DNA of 35,490 nucleotides from Dehalococcoidia bacterium (GTDB taxonomy: Bacteria > Chloroflexota > Dehalococcoidia > GIF9 > AB-539-J10). The notes under the pieces are model-generated. The model was not told where the DNA came from and made no database searches. It worked only from the letters and a program-made list of their open reading frames with translations. Within the stretch, counting starts at the first letter, position 1. Each line of letters begins with the position of its first letter. The stretch spans positions 1-35,490 of the forward strand of contig JALHUO010000052.1 in NCBI GenBank assembly GCA_022866545.1. The letters are read 5' to 3'. Below are positions 19,249-26,721 of this stretch, piece by piece. Position numbers and translations under genes: made by a program.

Positions 19249-19842
19249 ATGCTGTTCACAACGGGATCTGATGAGAAAAAAGGAACAAGGCCAGCACCCT
19301 TGATTGGCCGGCGCGTCTGCTTGAGGGCCCTGAGGAGAGGAGACCTGGTCCATCTGCGAAAATGGCTAGAAGATGCTGAGATTAGAGGGCTGATAGGCGA
19401 AGTCTCGTCGATGAGCAAGGAGGACTCTGAGAGATTCCTTGAGAAGGTTCGGGGCGACGCCAAAAGAGCATGGTTTATGGTGGTCGTCAAGGAGGACAAC
19501 AGGGTGATTGGAGAGGCTGGCTTGTTGAGGATGGACCGCGCTTGGCGTACAACAGATATAAGTGTTATCGTCTGGGAGAGAGAAGAATGGGATAAGGGGT
19601 ATGGGACTGAAGCAGTTCTTCTCTTGCTTGACCATGCTTTCAGGCATCTCGGCTTCCACAGGGCGGCCGTAGGAGTGGTCGGCTTCAATGAAAGGGCGCT
19701 ACGCTTCTGGACAAAGATTGGCTTCAGGAAAGAGGGCGTCCAGAGAGATGGATATTATTATGACGGCAAGTATCATGGCTTTGTCTTGATGAGCATTCTC
19801 GACGATGAGTTCAGGGAGCTTCACGGGGGAAATAGCAGTTAG
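19249..19842 (+). CDS. GNAT family N-acetyltransferase (RimJ/RimL-like)
   Basis: IGRRVCLRALRRGDLVHLRKWLED...GYGTEAVLLLLDHAFRHLGFHRAAVGVVGFNERALRFWTKIGFRKEG; start MLFTTGSDEKKG at 19249 after the polA stop. Confidence 0.9.
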   Translation: MLFTTGSDEKKGTRPAPLIGRRVCLRALRRGDLVHLRKWLEDAEIRGLIGEVSSMSKEDSERFLEKVRGDAKRAWFMVVVKEDNRVIGEAGLLRMDRAWRTTDISVIVWEREEWDKGYGTEAVLLLLDHAFRHLGFHRAAVGVVGFNERALRFWTKIGFRKEGVQRDGYYYDGKYHGFVLMSILDDEFRELHGGNSS

Positions 19843-19884
19843 GCGTCAGGCTGAAGCTGTACGACAAGAAAAAGGAGGCAAAGA

Positions 19885-20241
19885 GTGAAAGAAAACATGG
19901 TCGCTTTCTGTGGAATCACGTGCAACGATTGTCGCGCGTTCACTGCAACGCAGAGAAACGACACAGATCTCAAGAAAGAGGTTGCCAAGGCGTGGTCGAC
20001 AGAGAAGGAGATTCTCAAACCGGAGGATATTAAGTGCGATGGATGTCTGCCGACTGGGCGAAGACTGTTCAAATTCTGTGAGATTTGCGAGGTACGACGC
20101 TGTGGATGTGAAAAGGGTGTTGAAAACTGTGCTCATTGCCGTGAGTTTCCTTGTGAGAAACTCACTGGCCTCTGGAAACGCTTCAAGATTACCGAAGCGA
20201 AAGCAACTCTCGAGGGAATAAGAAAGAAGCTCCGGGCCTGA
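19885..20241 (+). CDS. DUF3795-like small cysteine-rich protein
   Basis: MKENMVAFCGITCNDCRAF...CDGCLPTGRRLFKFCEICEVRRCGCEKGVENCAHCREFPCEKL; preceded by aaaggagg. Confidence 0.85.
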   Translation: MKENMVAFCGITCNDCRAFTATQRNDTDLKKEVAKAWSTEKEILKPEDIKCDGCLPTGRRLFKFCEICEVRRCGCEKGVENCAHCREFPCEKLTGLWKRFKITEAKATLEGIRKKLRA

Positions 20242-20367
20242 TACGCAGCAAAATTGACTTAGCGGCAATATGTGGTTGTGCCTGGCCGGAATGCCGACAA
20301 GTTGGGGCCTCGCTTCTCGAAAGATAAGATATATGAATAGCCGGGGCTCGACAGGAGGACTCAAGAG

Positions 20368-21189
20368 ATGCCGGAACTGCCTGAGGTAGAGACGATTAAG
20401 AACGAGCTTGCGCCCTGGGTTGTGGGGCAAAGCTTTACGAAAGTCACCATCTCTGATGCCAGACTGGTGTGCGGTGGTTCCACTCAGGGAGTCCGTCGCG
20501 GCTTAGTCGGGCATAAAGTAGAAAGCCTGGGGCGCCGGGGGAAGTATCTAATCTTTCACCTGTCGAATGGCAGGTCGCTGATTATTCATCTCAGGATGAC
20601 CGGCAGCTTGCTGCTAAATCCCGAAGGAGTTGACCGCTATGCCCGGGCGGTCTTTCATCTCTCCAACGGGCACCGCCTTGTTTTCAGGGATCGGCGTCGA
20701 CTGGGGGTGATGTGGCTGGTGGATGATGCCGATACCGTGGTCTGCAAGCTGGGTCCCGAGCCCCTGGACAAGAGCTTCACCGCGGCCGTTCTGAGGAAAA
20801 GACTAAGCCGGCATCACATTCCGATAAAAGCCGCCCTTCTCGACCAGCATATCATCGCGGGAATCGGCAACATGTATGCCGATGAAGCCCTCTTTGCCGC
20901 TCGCATTCACCCCCTGAGGAAGACAGACGACTTGTCATCTGCGGAAGTGCGAACTTTACATAATTGCATCCGTAAGATTCTTCGGGCAGCCATCGGCAGC
21001 AAAGGCGCCAGCGTGGATACCTACGTCCGCCCCGAGGGCGAGCCGGGCACAGCCCATTTTGATTTCAAGGTTGCTCATAAGGGGGGCGAACCCTGCCCTG
21101 TTTGCGACAGCACCATCGAGCGGGTCGCGGTGCAGAACCGTGGCACCTGCTTTTGCCCCAGATGTCAGCCCTTGGTTCCAGTCCTCTGA
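20368..21189 (+). CDS. mutM: Formamidopyrimidine-DNA glycosylase (Fpg/MutM)
   Basis: MPELPEVETIKNELAPWVVGQ; LRMTGSLLL; AGIGNMYADEALF; C-terminal zinc finger CPVCDSTIERVAVQNRGTCFCPRCQ. Confidence 0.96.
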   Translation: MPELPEVETIKNELAPWVVGQSFTKVTISDARLVCGGSTQGVRRGLVGHKVESLGRRGKYLIFHLSNGRSLIIHLRMTGSLLLNPEGVDRYARAVFHLSNGHRLVFRDRRRLGVMWLVDDADTVVCKLGPEPLDKSFTAAVLRKRLSRHHIPIKAALLDQHIIAGIGNMYADEALFAARIHPLRKTDDLSSAEVRTLHNCIRKILRAAIGSKGASVDTYVRPEGEPGTAHFDFKVAHKGGEPCPVCDSTIERVAVQNRGTCFCPRCQPLVPVL

Positions 21190-21429
21190 TAGAAAAGTCG
21201 GCAACGACGGGATTTGTACCAGCGACCAAAGGCTCATAATAGTCAGGCCTCGGAAGCTGAATTACATAGCGTCTTTGAATTCACGCTGCGATAACAAGCA
21301 TCCGGGTGTTGTGGTTTCAGAGACCGCCGGGAATAGTGGCTTCTTCAGCCGTTATCCCTTCGTCTTGAATAACGTCTCAAGAGGGGCTCGGACAGATAAT
21401 CTTTCCACGCTTTCGCGCCCATCGCCAAC

Positions 21430-23148
21430 CTACTCAGTCATGGCATACTCGCCATTCAGAACGGAAACATAGTGCTGCCATACACTGCCATATTGCTCGG
21501 AATTTGGCACTGCCTTAATAAGCATGATTCTGACACAATAATCTCGTTGTGCATCCTTGGAACTATGATTGCCGTAGATTTGCATGGCAAATCGAGCAAA
21601 GTCACGCACCATAAAATCAAACATCTGGTTCAGAATGTCCGAATCGGTTCGGCTGATACTGGCCTGCTCGAGGATGAGCTGGCCGTACACAACAATGGAG
21701 AACATCTCGCCCAAAGGCAGGGACCACGAGGGGTCCATATCCTGGGCCTCGTCCGGGCCCGCCTTTTCCAGCATCTCCCTGAAAATAGCTATTTGCTTCA
21801 TGAAGGCAGCCACATTGGGCAGGCCCTTATTTGCCTCGAAGACAGGCTTGTAATCGTGGAACTGTATTTTCCCCAGTCCCTTGGTGGGGCCCTGATTGAA
21901 GAGGAACAGGTCGTCTTTTTCCGAAAGGTCGGGAGCTACCGGTGGATACTCGGCGGGGTTGAAGAAGTAATTTCGCATGAACTTGCGGATAAGCTGGATG
22001 TTCACGTGGACCGTTCCCTCGAGCTTGGATGGGCCCATGATGTCGGCGGCCGCCATGTGAAAGTAGGTGTCCTTTTCGAATCCCTTGGCTGCAATCACTT
22101 CCCAGAGCAGGCTGACCACCTCTTCGGCCTGCAAGGTCACCTTCATCTTGCTTGTGGGGTTGTAGAGCAGGTAGCGGCGGTCGTTCTGGCTGGAATTCCT
22201 GAAATAGTCAGTGGCGCGGCGCTGATAGAGCTTCATGCCCACCAGGCGCAGCCAGGCATCCATGAAATTCTTCCGCACGTGGGGCATGTCCGTGACCCGT
22301 ATGCCGTAGAGGGTGCGGTTGGAGGCATGGGTGATGGCCTCGTAGAAGCAGTGTTCAGCGACCCCGATGGATCCGGGCCCGATGTTGAATTTGCCGATGT
22401 TCACGGTGTTGAGCGCGCAGTCCCAGGCATGGGAGCCCCGGGAGAGGATGTCGTCCTTTGTGATGGGATAGTTGTGCAGAGCGAAGTTGGACACGTATTC
22501 CTGGTGAGAGACCACGTTCTTCTTGAGCTCGTAGGCTTTGTGGCGGTAGTTGGTGACGAAGAAGGTATAGTCGTCCGTGCCGTCCTTGATCTTGCCCAGG
22601 GTGGACACCATTTCCGCCTCATTGCCGTTACCGATGTAGTATTTTTCGCCGTTCGCCACCCATGTGCCGTCAGGAATTGGTGTCAGGAAGGTTTCCGTGG
22701 AATAAATGTCGGCGCCGTGGTCCCTCTCGGAAAGGCCGAAGGCAAAGATCGCCCCTTCCTTCAGGAGCCTGGCCGCTTTCATTTTCGCCTTTTCATTCTG
22801 GCTCATCCAGATTGGGCCCAGGCCCAGGATGGTCACCTGGAAGCAGTACCAGTAGCCCAGGCCGTAGAAGGACAGAAGTTCGGCATATTCACTGTTGCGG
22901 GCCGTGTCCCACCGACAATCGGGATCTCCGCCCGCATATTCCTTAGGCGTCAGCAGCTTGGCAAAGATCTGCTCCTTACCGATAAATTCGACAAACTCCC
23001 TGTACCAGACCTTCTTGGTGTAATCATCGAGAATCCTTGCCTTGCCCATCTTTTCGAAGAAGGCAATAGTCTTGTTCATGATGGCTCCTGATCCCTCGTC
23101 GGCCATGAGGCTTTTGTACTTCTTTGGCTGTAGTAGATAATTCATCAT
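21430..23148 (-). CDS. Acyl-CoA dehydrogenase family flavoprotein
   Basis: FAFGLSERDHGADIYSTETFLTPIPDGTWVANGEKYYIGNGNEA (FAD/substrate region), HASNRTLYGIRVTDMPHVRKNFMDAWLRLVGMKLYQRRA. Confidence 0.88.
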   Translation of the reverse strand: MMNYLLQPKKYKSLMADEGSGAIMNKTIAFFEKMGKARILDDYTKKVWYREFVEFIGKEQIFAKLLTPKEYAGGDPDCRWDTARNSEYAELLSFYGLGYWYCFQVTILGLGPIWMSQNEKAKMKAARLLKEGAIFAFGLSERDHGADIYSTETFLTPIPDGTWVANGEKYYIGNGNEAEMVSTLGKIKDGTDDYTFFVTNYRHKAYELKKNVVSHQEYVSNFALHNYPITKDDILSRGSHAWDCALNTVNIGKFNIGPGSIGVAEHCFYEAITHASNRTLYGIRVTDMPHVRKNFMDAWLRLVGMKLYQRRATDYFRNSSQNDRRYLLYNPTSKMKVTLQAEEVVSLLWEVIAAKGFEKDTYFHMAAADIMGPSKLEGTVHVNIQLIRKFMRNYFFNPAEYPPVAPDLSEKDDLFLFNQGPTKGLGKIQFHDYKPVFEANKGLPNVAAFMKQIAIFREMLEKAGPDEAQDMDPSWSLPLGEMFSIVVYGQLILEQASISRTDSDILNQMFDFMVRDFARFAMQIYGNHSSKDAQRDYCVRIMLIKAVPNSEQYGSVWQHYVSVLNGEYAMTE

Positions 23149-23229
23149 TTCTCCGCTCCTGCTCGGTGGTTCAAGAACTTTACTAGAATCAGTCTATGCC
23201 GGTCAAGAATATTCTGCTACATAGTCACA

Positions 23230-23327
23230 GAGCCATGGCACCTACTTCTGTCCCGGATGCCAGCATTTTGGTTCCGGCCCCTGCTACAAGAGCTGGCAAC
23301 AGCGAGCCTTGCACCAGCGACTGAAAA
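23230..23327 (+). pseudogene. mutM 3'-tail-like remnant (copy 2)
   Basis: gagccatggcacctacttctgtcccggatgccagcattttggttccgg...ctggcaacagcgagccttgcaccagcga aligns with mutM 21135-21230; translation HGTYFCPGCQ...KSWQQRALHQRLKT vs RGTCFCPRCQ...KSRQRRDLYQRPK. Confidence 0.7.
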
Positions 23328-23508
23328 CTTCCCGATCCCTGAGTTCATCCAGCGGTATCTTTACCCTACGGATGACCTTGGCGATACCCCGGTGAATTTC
23401 TATGCTATCCTCAAGCTTCGCTGAGCTAGCGAGTGTTATAATCTAAGCATAAGATTTAGTCTGCAAATTCATAGGATAGTCTGGGGTTATGAAGAGGGAG
23501 GAGTACAG

Positions 23509-24804
23509 ATGAGTAAACAAGGCGTCAAGCATATAACGGTACCGGGACTCAGGCTACATCTGAGAAGGGGTGATAACCAGAATATTCTCTGGATAAACAG
23601 CCAAAAGGTGTTGATACTTAATGCTACAGCAGCCGACTATGTCGAAGCATATATCGATGCCATGCGTTCAACCTCGCAATTTGACCAGGGGGCAGTTAAA
23701 TCCAAGATCGTAGAAGCAATAGAAGAGAAATACCCCACAGTCACTAAGGAGAGAATACTCAGCGATTTCGATACTTTGTATGCTCAAGTACTTGCCATAG
23801 CTGAGAACAAATGTCCGGTCTATGACCTGGGAATCGGGCAGCAAGTCATAGATATGAACAAACTAGCCGCACCGCCAAGAGTAGACCTGGCGCTCACTTA
23901 TAGATGCAACAATAAATGTTCGTACTGCTATACGGGTGGCTCGCGTAAGACCAGGGAATTAGACACGACGGATTGGACACAAATACTCGATAAGCTCTGG
24001 AAAGCCGGGGTGCCTCAAGTAGTATTTACCGGTGGAGAGCCTACATTAAGAGACGACCTGGTCGCGCTGGTGGGTCATGCTCAGGAGTTCGTGACTGGCC
24101 TGGTTACAAACGGACGTTTACTGCCGAAGCTATCTAAAAGCTTGAAGGACGCAAGCTTAGACTACGTGCAGGTTAGTATTGAATCCAATGACCAGTCCAT
24201 ACACGATGAGATGACCGGTGTGTCCGGCTCCTGGGCAGAGACTGTAAGTGGGATCCGGGCAGCAGTAAAAGAGGGTCTGAATGTCTATACCAATACGACT
24301 CTTACCAGGCGTAATGCGGACCATTTCGCCTCTACTATGGAATTCCTGGCCTCCCTGGGGGTCAAAGGGATAGCCTGTAACAGCCTGATATGCAGCGGCC
24401 TGGGGTGTAAGGCGATTGAAAAGGATGGGCTGAGCGAGGAAATGCTGAAGGGCGTCCTGAAAAATGCCTGTGCAAAAGCCAAAGAGCTGAAGATAGAGTT
24501 TAACTGGTACACCCCCACCTGCTACAAGAAGTTGAATCCCATAGATTTAGGCTTGGGAACAAAAAGCTGCTCGGCTGCTCAGTATAATCTGACCATCGAG
24601 CCGGACGGGACTGTTATTCCCTGTCAGTCGCTCTTCAACCACAAACTGGGGCATATCAAGAAGGATAGCTGGGAAAAGATCTGGGGCAATAAGTTCGCGA
24701 AGAAGATCAGAAATCACTACTTCATCAGCGATGAATGTAAGTCCTGTAACTTGCTGGAAACTTGCGGGGGTAGCTGTCCCCTGGCGACAGGAGAATTGAA
24801 ATGA
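23509..24804 (+). CDS. Radical SAM/SPASM protein with N-terminal PqqD-like (RRE-like) domain
   Basis: YRCNNKCSYCY (CxxxCxxC), VFTGGEPTLRDDL; SPASM-type C-terminus CSAAQYNLTIEPDGTVIPCQSLFNHKLG...CKSCNLLETCGGSC; N-terminal about 110 aa resembles PqqD (ILNATAADYVEAYI...YPTVTKERILSDFDTLYAQV). Confidence 0.9.
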   Translation: MSKQGVKHITVPGLRLHLRRGDNQNILWINSQKVLILNATAADYVEAYIDAMRSTSQFDQGAVKSKIVEAIEEKYPTVTKERILSDFDTLYAQVLAIAENKCPVYDLGIGQQVIDMNKLAAPPRVDLALTYRCNNKCSYCYTGGSRKTRELDTTDWTQILDKLWKAGVPQVVFTGGEPTLRDDLVALVGHAQEFVTGLVTNGRLLPKLSKSLKDASLDYVQVSIESNDQSIHDEMTGVSGSWAETVSGIRAAVKEGLNVYTNTTLTRRNADHFASTMEFLASLGVKGIACNSLICSGLGCKAIEKDGLSEEMLKGVLKNACAKAKELKIEFNWYTPTCYKKLNPIDLGLGTKSCSAAQYNLTIEPDGTVIPCQSLFNHKLGHIKKDSWEKIWGNKFAKKIRNHYFISDECKSCNLLETCGGSCPLATGELK

Positions 24805-26006
24805 GAAGAGTCCTATCGATAGCTGCTATGTTTCTTGTTACCTTGGCTTTGCTGCCTGTTCCAGTATACGCTGCTGATACCGGCACTTATGAAATACTGA
24901 ATTACACGGTTGAACTGACTCCGTTAAGTGACGGCAGCGTGAACATGACGTACTACCAGGAATGGCTGTGCACTGGCGGTCACATACCCTGGGTGACAGT
25001 CGGGACTGCGAACGGCAAATTTGACATCATGAGTTATGGAGGCAATGTTGAGTCTGCCACGGGGCAGAGCAGCGACGGTTGGTACGGGGTCTACCTGACG
25101 CTGGATGAAGACTACACTTCCGGGGAGACATTTACCGTATCTTTTTCAATAGTCCAGCGAAACCTCCTGGAAAGGCTGACCGATGAAGGAAAGTGGAGGA
25201 TAGAGTTTATCCCCGGATGGTATGACAATTGCGTTACTGATAACCTCACCATTACATTGAACTCGCCAGTGCCGGTCAGCTCATATAGCTTTGCGCCTCA
25301 ACCTGCCCAAGTGATAGGCAGTACCGTGACGTGGCAAACCAGCCTGGATAGAGGAGACAGGTTCAACGTTAGAATGGAATCTTATGACGGAGGTTTTCTC
25401 GAGCCTGCGGAACCTGGTGGTCCCGGCTTTAATTGGCTGTGGGTATTAATACCCGTTCTCTTAGTCGGTCTTTTGCTTGTTATGGTGGCTAGAAACAGGA
25501 GAAGAGAAAGAGCTTCTACTCCGGAAGAGTACATCTTTGACGACAAGGGCAATCTGGATGACCGGCTAAAAGAGGCAAAGGAGAAATGGGATAAAGAGAA
25601 TAAAGGTAGTGAGTTCTCTGACAAGGAACAGGCCAGATTTGACGAGTTTGTGGCTGAGAAAAAACTGGAGACTGACATTAACGGTAACTACTACTACAAT
25701 GGCAACTTCATCAACCCCTGGATATTGTACTGGGCTTTAAGAAGTCCTTCTTACGTTAGACCTATTGTCGATGTATTCACAGCGAGAGGTGCAGGGGGTA
25801 GAGGCGGTTCTTCCTGCGTCGTCCGTTCCTGTGCTTGCGTCGCTTGTGCGTGTGCCTGTGCCTGTGCGTGCGCAGGAGGTGGCGCCGCTGGCTGTGCAAG
25901 GAAACTGGACTATTACGATGGTATGGAACCCGGAGACGAGGGCCACACTACGGGGAATTCCTATACGGCCAGCGGGTCTGGAGAGGACAATACAAAGGCG
26001 AAATAA
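24801..26006 (+). CDS. Signal-peptide and single-TM protein (DUF2207-like ectodomain) with cytoplasmic cysteine-array (CA)n tail; candidate substrate of the adjacent radical SAM protein
   Basis: 4-bp ATGA overlap with the radical SAM gene; N-terminal signal peptide, TM helix WLWVLIPVLLVGLLLVMVARNRRRER, tail GGRGGSSCVVRSCACVACACACACACAGGGAAGCARK. Confidence 0.85.
   Translation: MRRVLSIAAMFLVTLALLPVPVYAADTGTYEILNYTVELTPLSDGSVNMTYYQEWLCTGGHIPWVTVGTANGKFDIMSYGGNVESATGQSSDGWYGVYLTLDEDYTSGETFTVSFSIVQRNLLERLTDEGKWRIEFIPGWYDNCVTDNLTITLNSPVPVSSYSFAPQPAQVIGSTVTWQTSLDRGDRFNVRMESYDGGFLEPAEPGGPGFNWLWVLIPVLLVGLLLVMVARNRRRERASTPEEYIFDDKGNLDDRLKEAKEKWDKENKGSEFSDKEQARFDEFVAEKKLETDINGNYYYNGNFINPWILYWALRSPSYVRPIVDVFTARGAGGRGGSSCVVRSCACVACACACACACAGGGAAGCARKLDYYDGMEPGDEGHTTGNSYTASGSGEDNTKAK
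25815..25895 (+). other. Cysteine-array motif CVVRSCACVACACACACACAGGGAAGC (9 Cys in 27 residues)
   Basis: Direct translation in the frame of the 24801-26006 CDS: tgc gtc gtc cgt tcc tgt gct tgc gtc gct tgt gcg tgt gcc tgt gcc tgt gcg tgc gca gga ggt ggc gcc gct ggc tgt. Confidence 0.9.
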
Positions 26007-26240
26007 GCAGAGCCCATTTCGATTTCAACGTTGCTCATAAAGGAGGTAGTCTCTCCCCTTTAAGATAAGGGGGACAAGGGGGTTATGAACAACGGGATTC
26101 GTAACTCCCCATCGCCCCGTTGCCGCAGCCTCATTGGGCGAATCGTGATACATAACCGTGACACCTACTTCTGCCCCCGATGCCAGCCTTTGGGTTGCGA
26201 GCCCTGGACACCGAAGGTGGCAGCGGTACAGTGTCTGCAG
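26007..26240 (+). pseudogene. mutM 3'-tail-like remnant (copy 3), interrupted by about 70 bp
   Basis: 26007-26047 gcagagcccatttcgatttcaacgttgctcataaaggagg vs mutM 21047-21086 gcacagcccattttgatttcaaggttgctcataagggggg; then 26116-26200 ...aaccgtgacacctacttctgcccccgatgccagcctttgggtt vs mutM aaccgtggcacctgcttttgccccagatgtcagcccttggtt. Confidence 0.75.
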
Positions 26241-26286
26241 AGAAAACGAAAAGGGGCACAGCAAGTAATACTGACCTCATCGTTCA

Positions 26287-26721
26287 CTAGGCTGCAAGAA
26301 CCTTCTGTGGGAAGTCGCTGTTACCGATTTTGTATGCCAATTTCCCGTCTGTTCCCGAGACTGCATACTTTTCCCGGGCGGAGCGTGAAATCCCAATCCA
26401 CTTCGTCCGGTCCATATTTCCCACCATTATAAGTTGGGCAACTTCTTGGTAGTCCAAACAACAAATGCCATCATCGTTACAAATCAGTACGACGAACACA
26501 GCTTCAGTATTGTTGTGAATCTCTGCAATTTCGCTCAAATGCTCGGGCAGGAAAGTAAAGTGCCAAGGGGAAAGACGCTTGGTACTATGCTTGAGGTAGA
26601 TGCAGGATTTCTTGTTCACCAAGTAGCAGTGGTTTCCTTTGTACAATTCTGTGCCGTGTGTCCGGTGGTCTTGGACAAGTCGGACTAAAGCGCTGCCGTG
26701 GAAGAAGCTATAGTCGTACAT
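26287..26721 (-). CDS. Small uncharacterised protein (144 aa), partner of the Z1 ATPase
   Basis: MYDYSFFHGSALVRLVQDHRTHGTELYKGNHCYLVNKKSCIYLKHSTKRLSPWHFTFLPEH...; start overlaps the upstream stop by 1 nt (TAATG). Confidence 0.8.
   Translation of the reverse strand: MYDYSFFHGSALVRLVQDHRTHGTELYKGNHCYLVNKKSCIYLKHSTKRLSPWHFTFLPEHLSEIAEIHNNTEAVFVVLICNDDGICCLDYQEVAQLIMVGNMDRTKWIGISRSAREKYAVSGTDGKLAYKIGNSDFPQKVLAA

Noticed and set aside
21472-23091. 539-aa ORF on the + strand opposite the acyl-CoA dehydrogenase
   Set aside because: Fully antisense to a gene with clear acyl-CoA dehydrogenase motifs; composition (runs of H/V/G/L) is typical of a shadow ORF created by codon bias.
23414-23442. Possible sigma70-like promoter (TATAAT at 23437) upstream of the radical SAM gene
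   Set aside because: The -10 match is good but no convincing -35 at the expected spacing; not strong enough to list as a feature.
25815-25895. Treating the tgtgcgtgtgcctgtgcc stretch as a simple microsatellite or CRISPR-like repeat
   Set aside because: Codons for Cys (tgc/tgt) and Ala (gct/gcg/gcc/gca) vary synonymously, which fits selected protein sequence better than a slippage repeat; no spacer structure.
25765-26068. Alternative-frame ORFs over the (CA)n region (91 and 77 aa)
   Set aside because: They lie out of frame over the supported membrane-protein CDS. The terminal AHFDFNVAHKGG of the 77-aa ORF is a mutM-tail remnant, not evidence of a separate gene.
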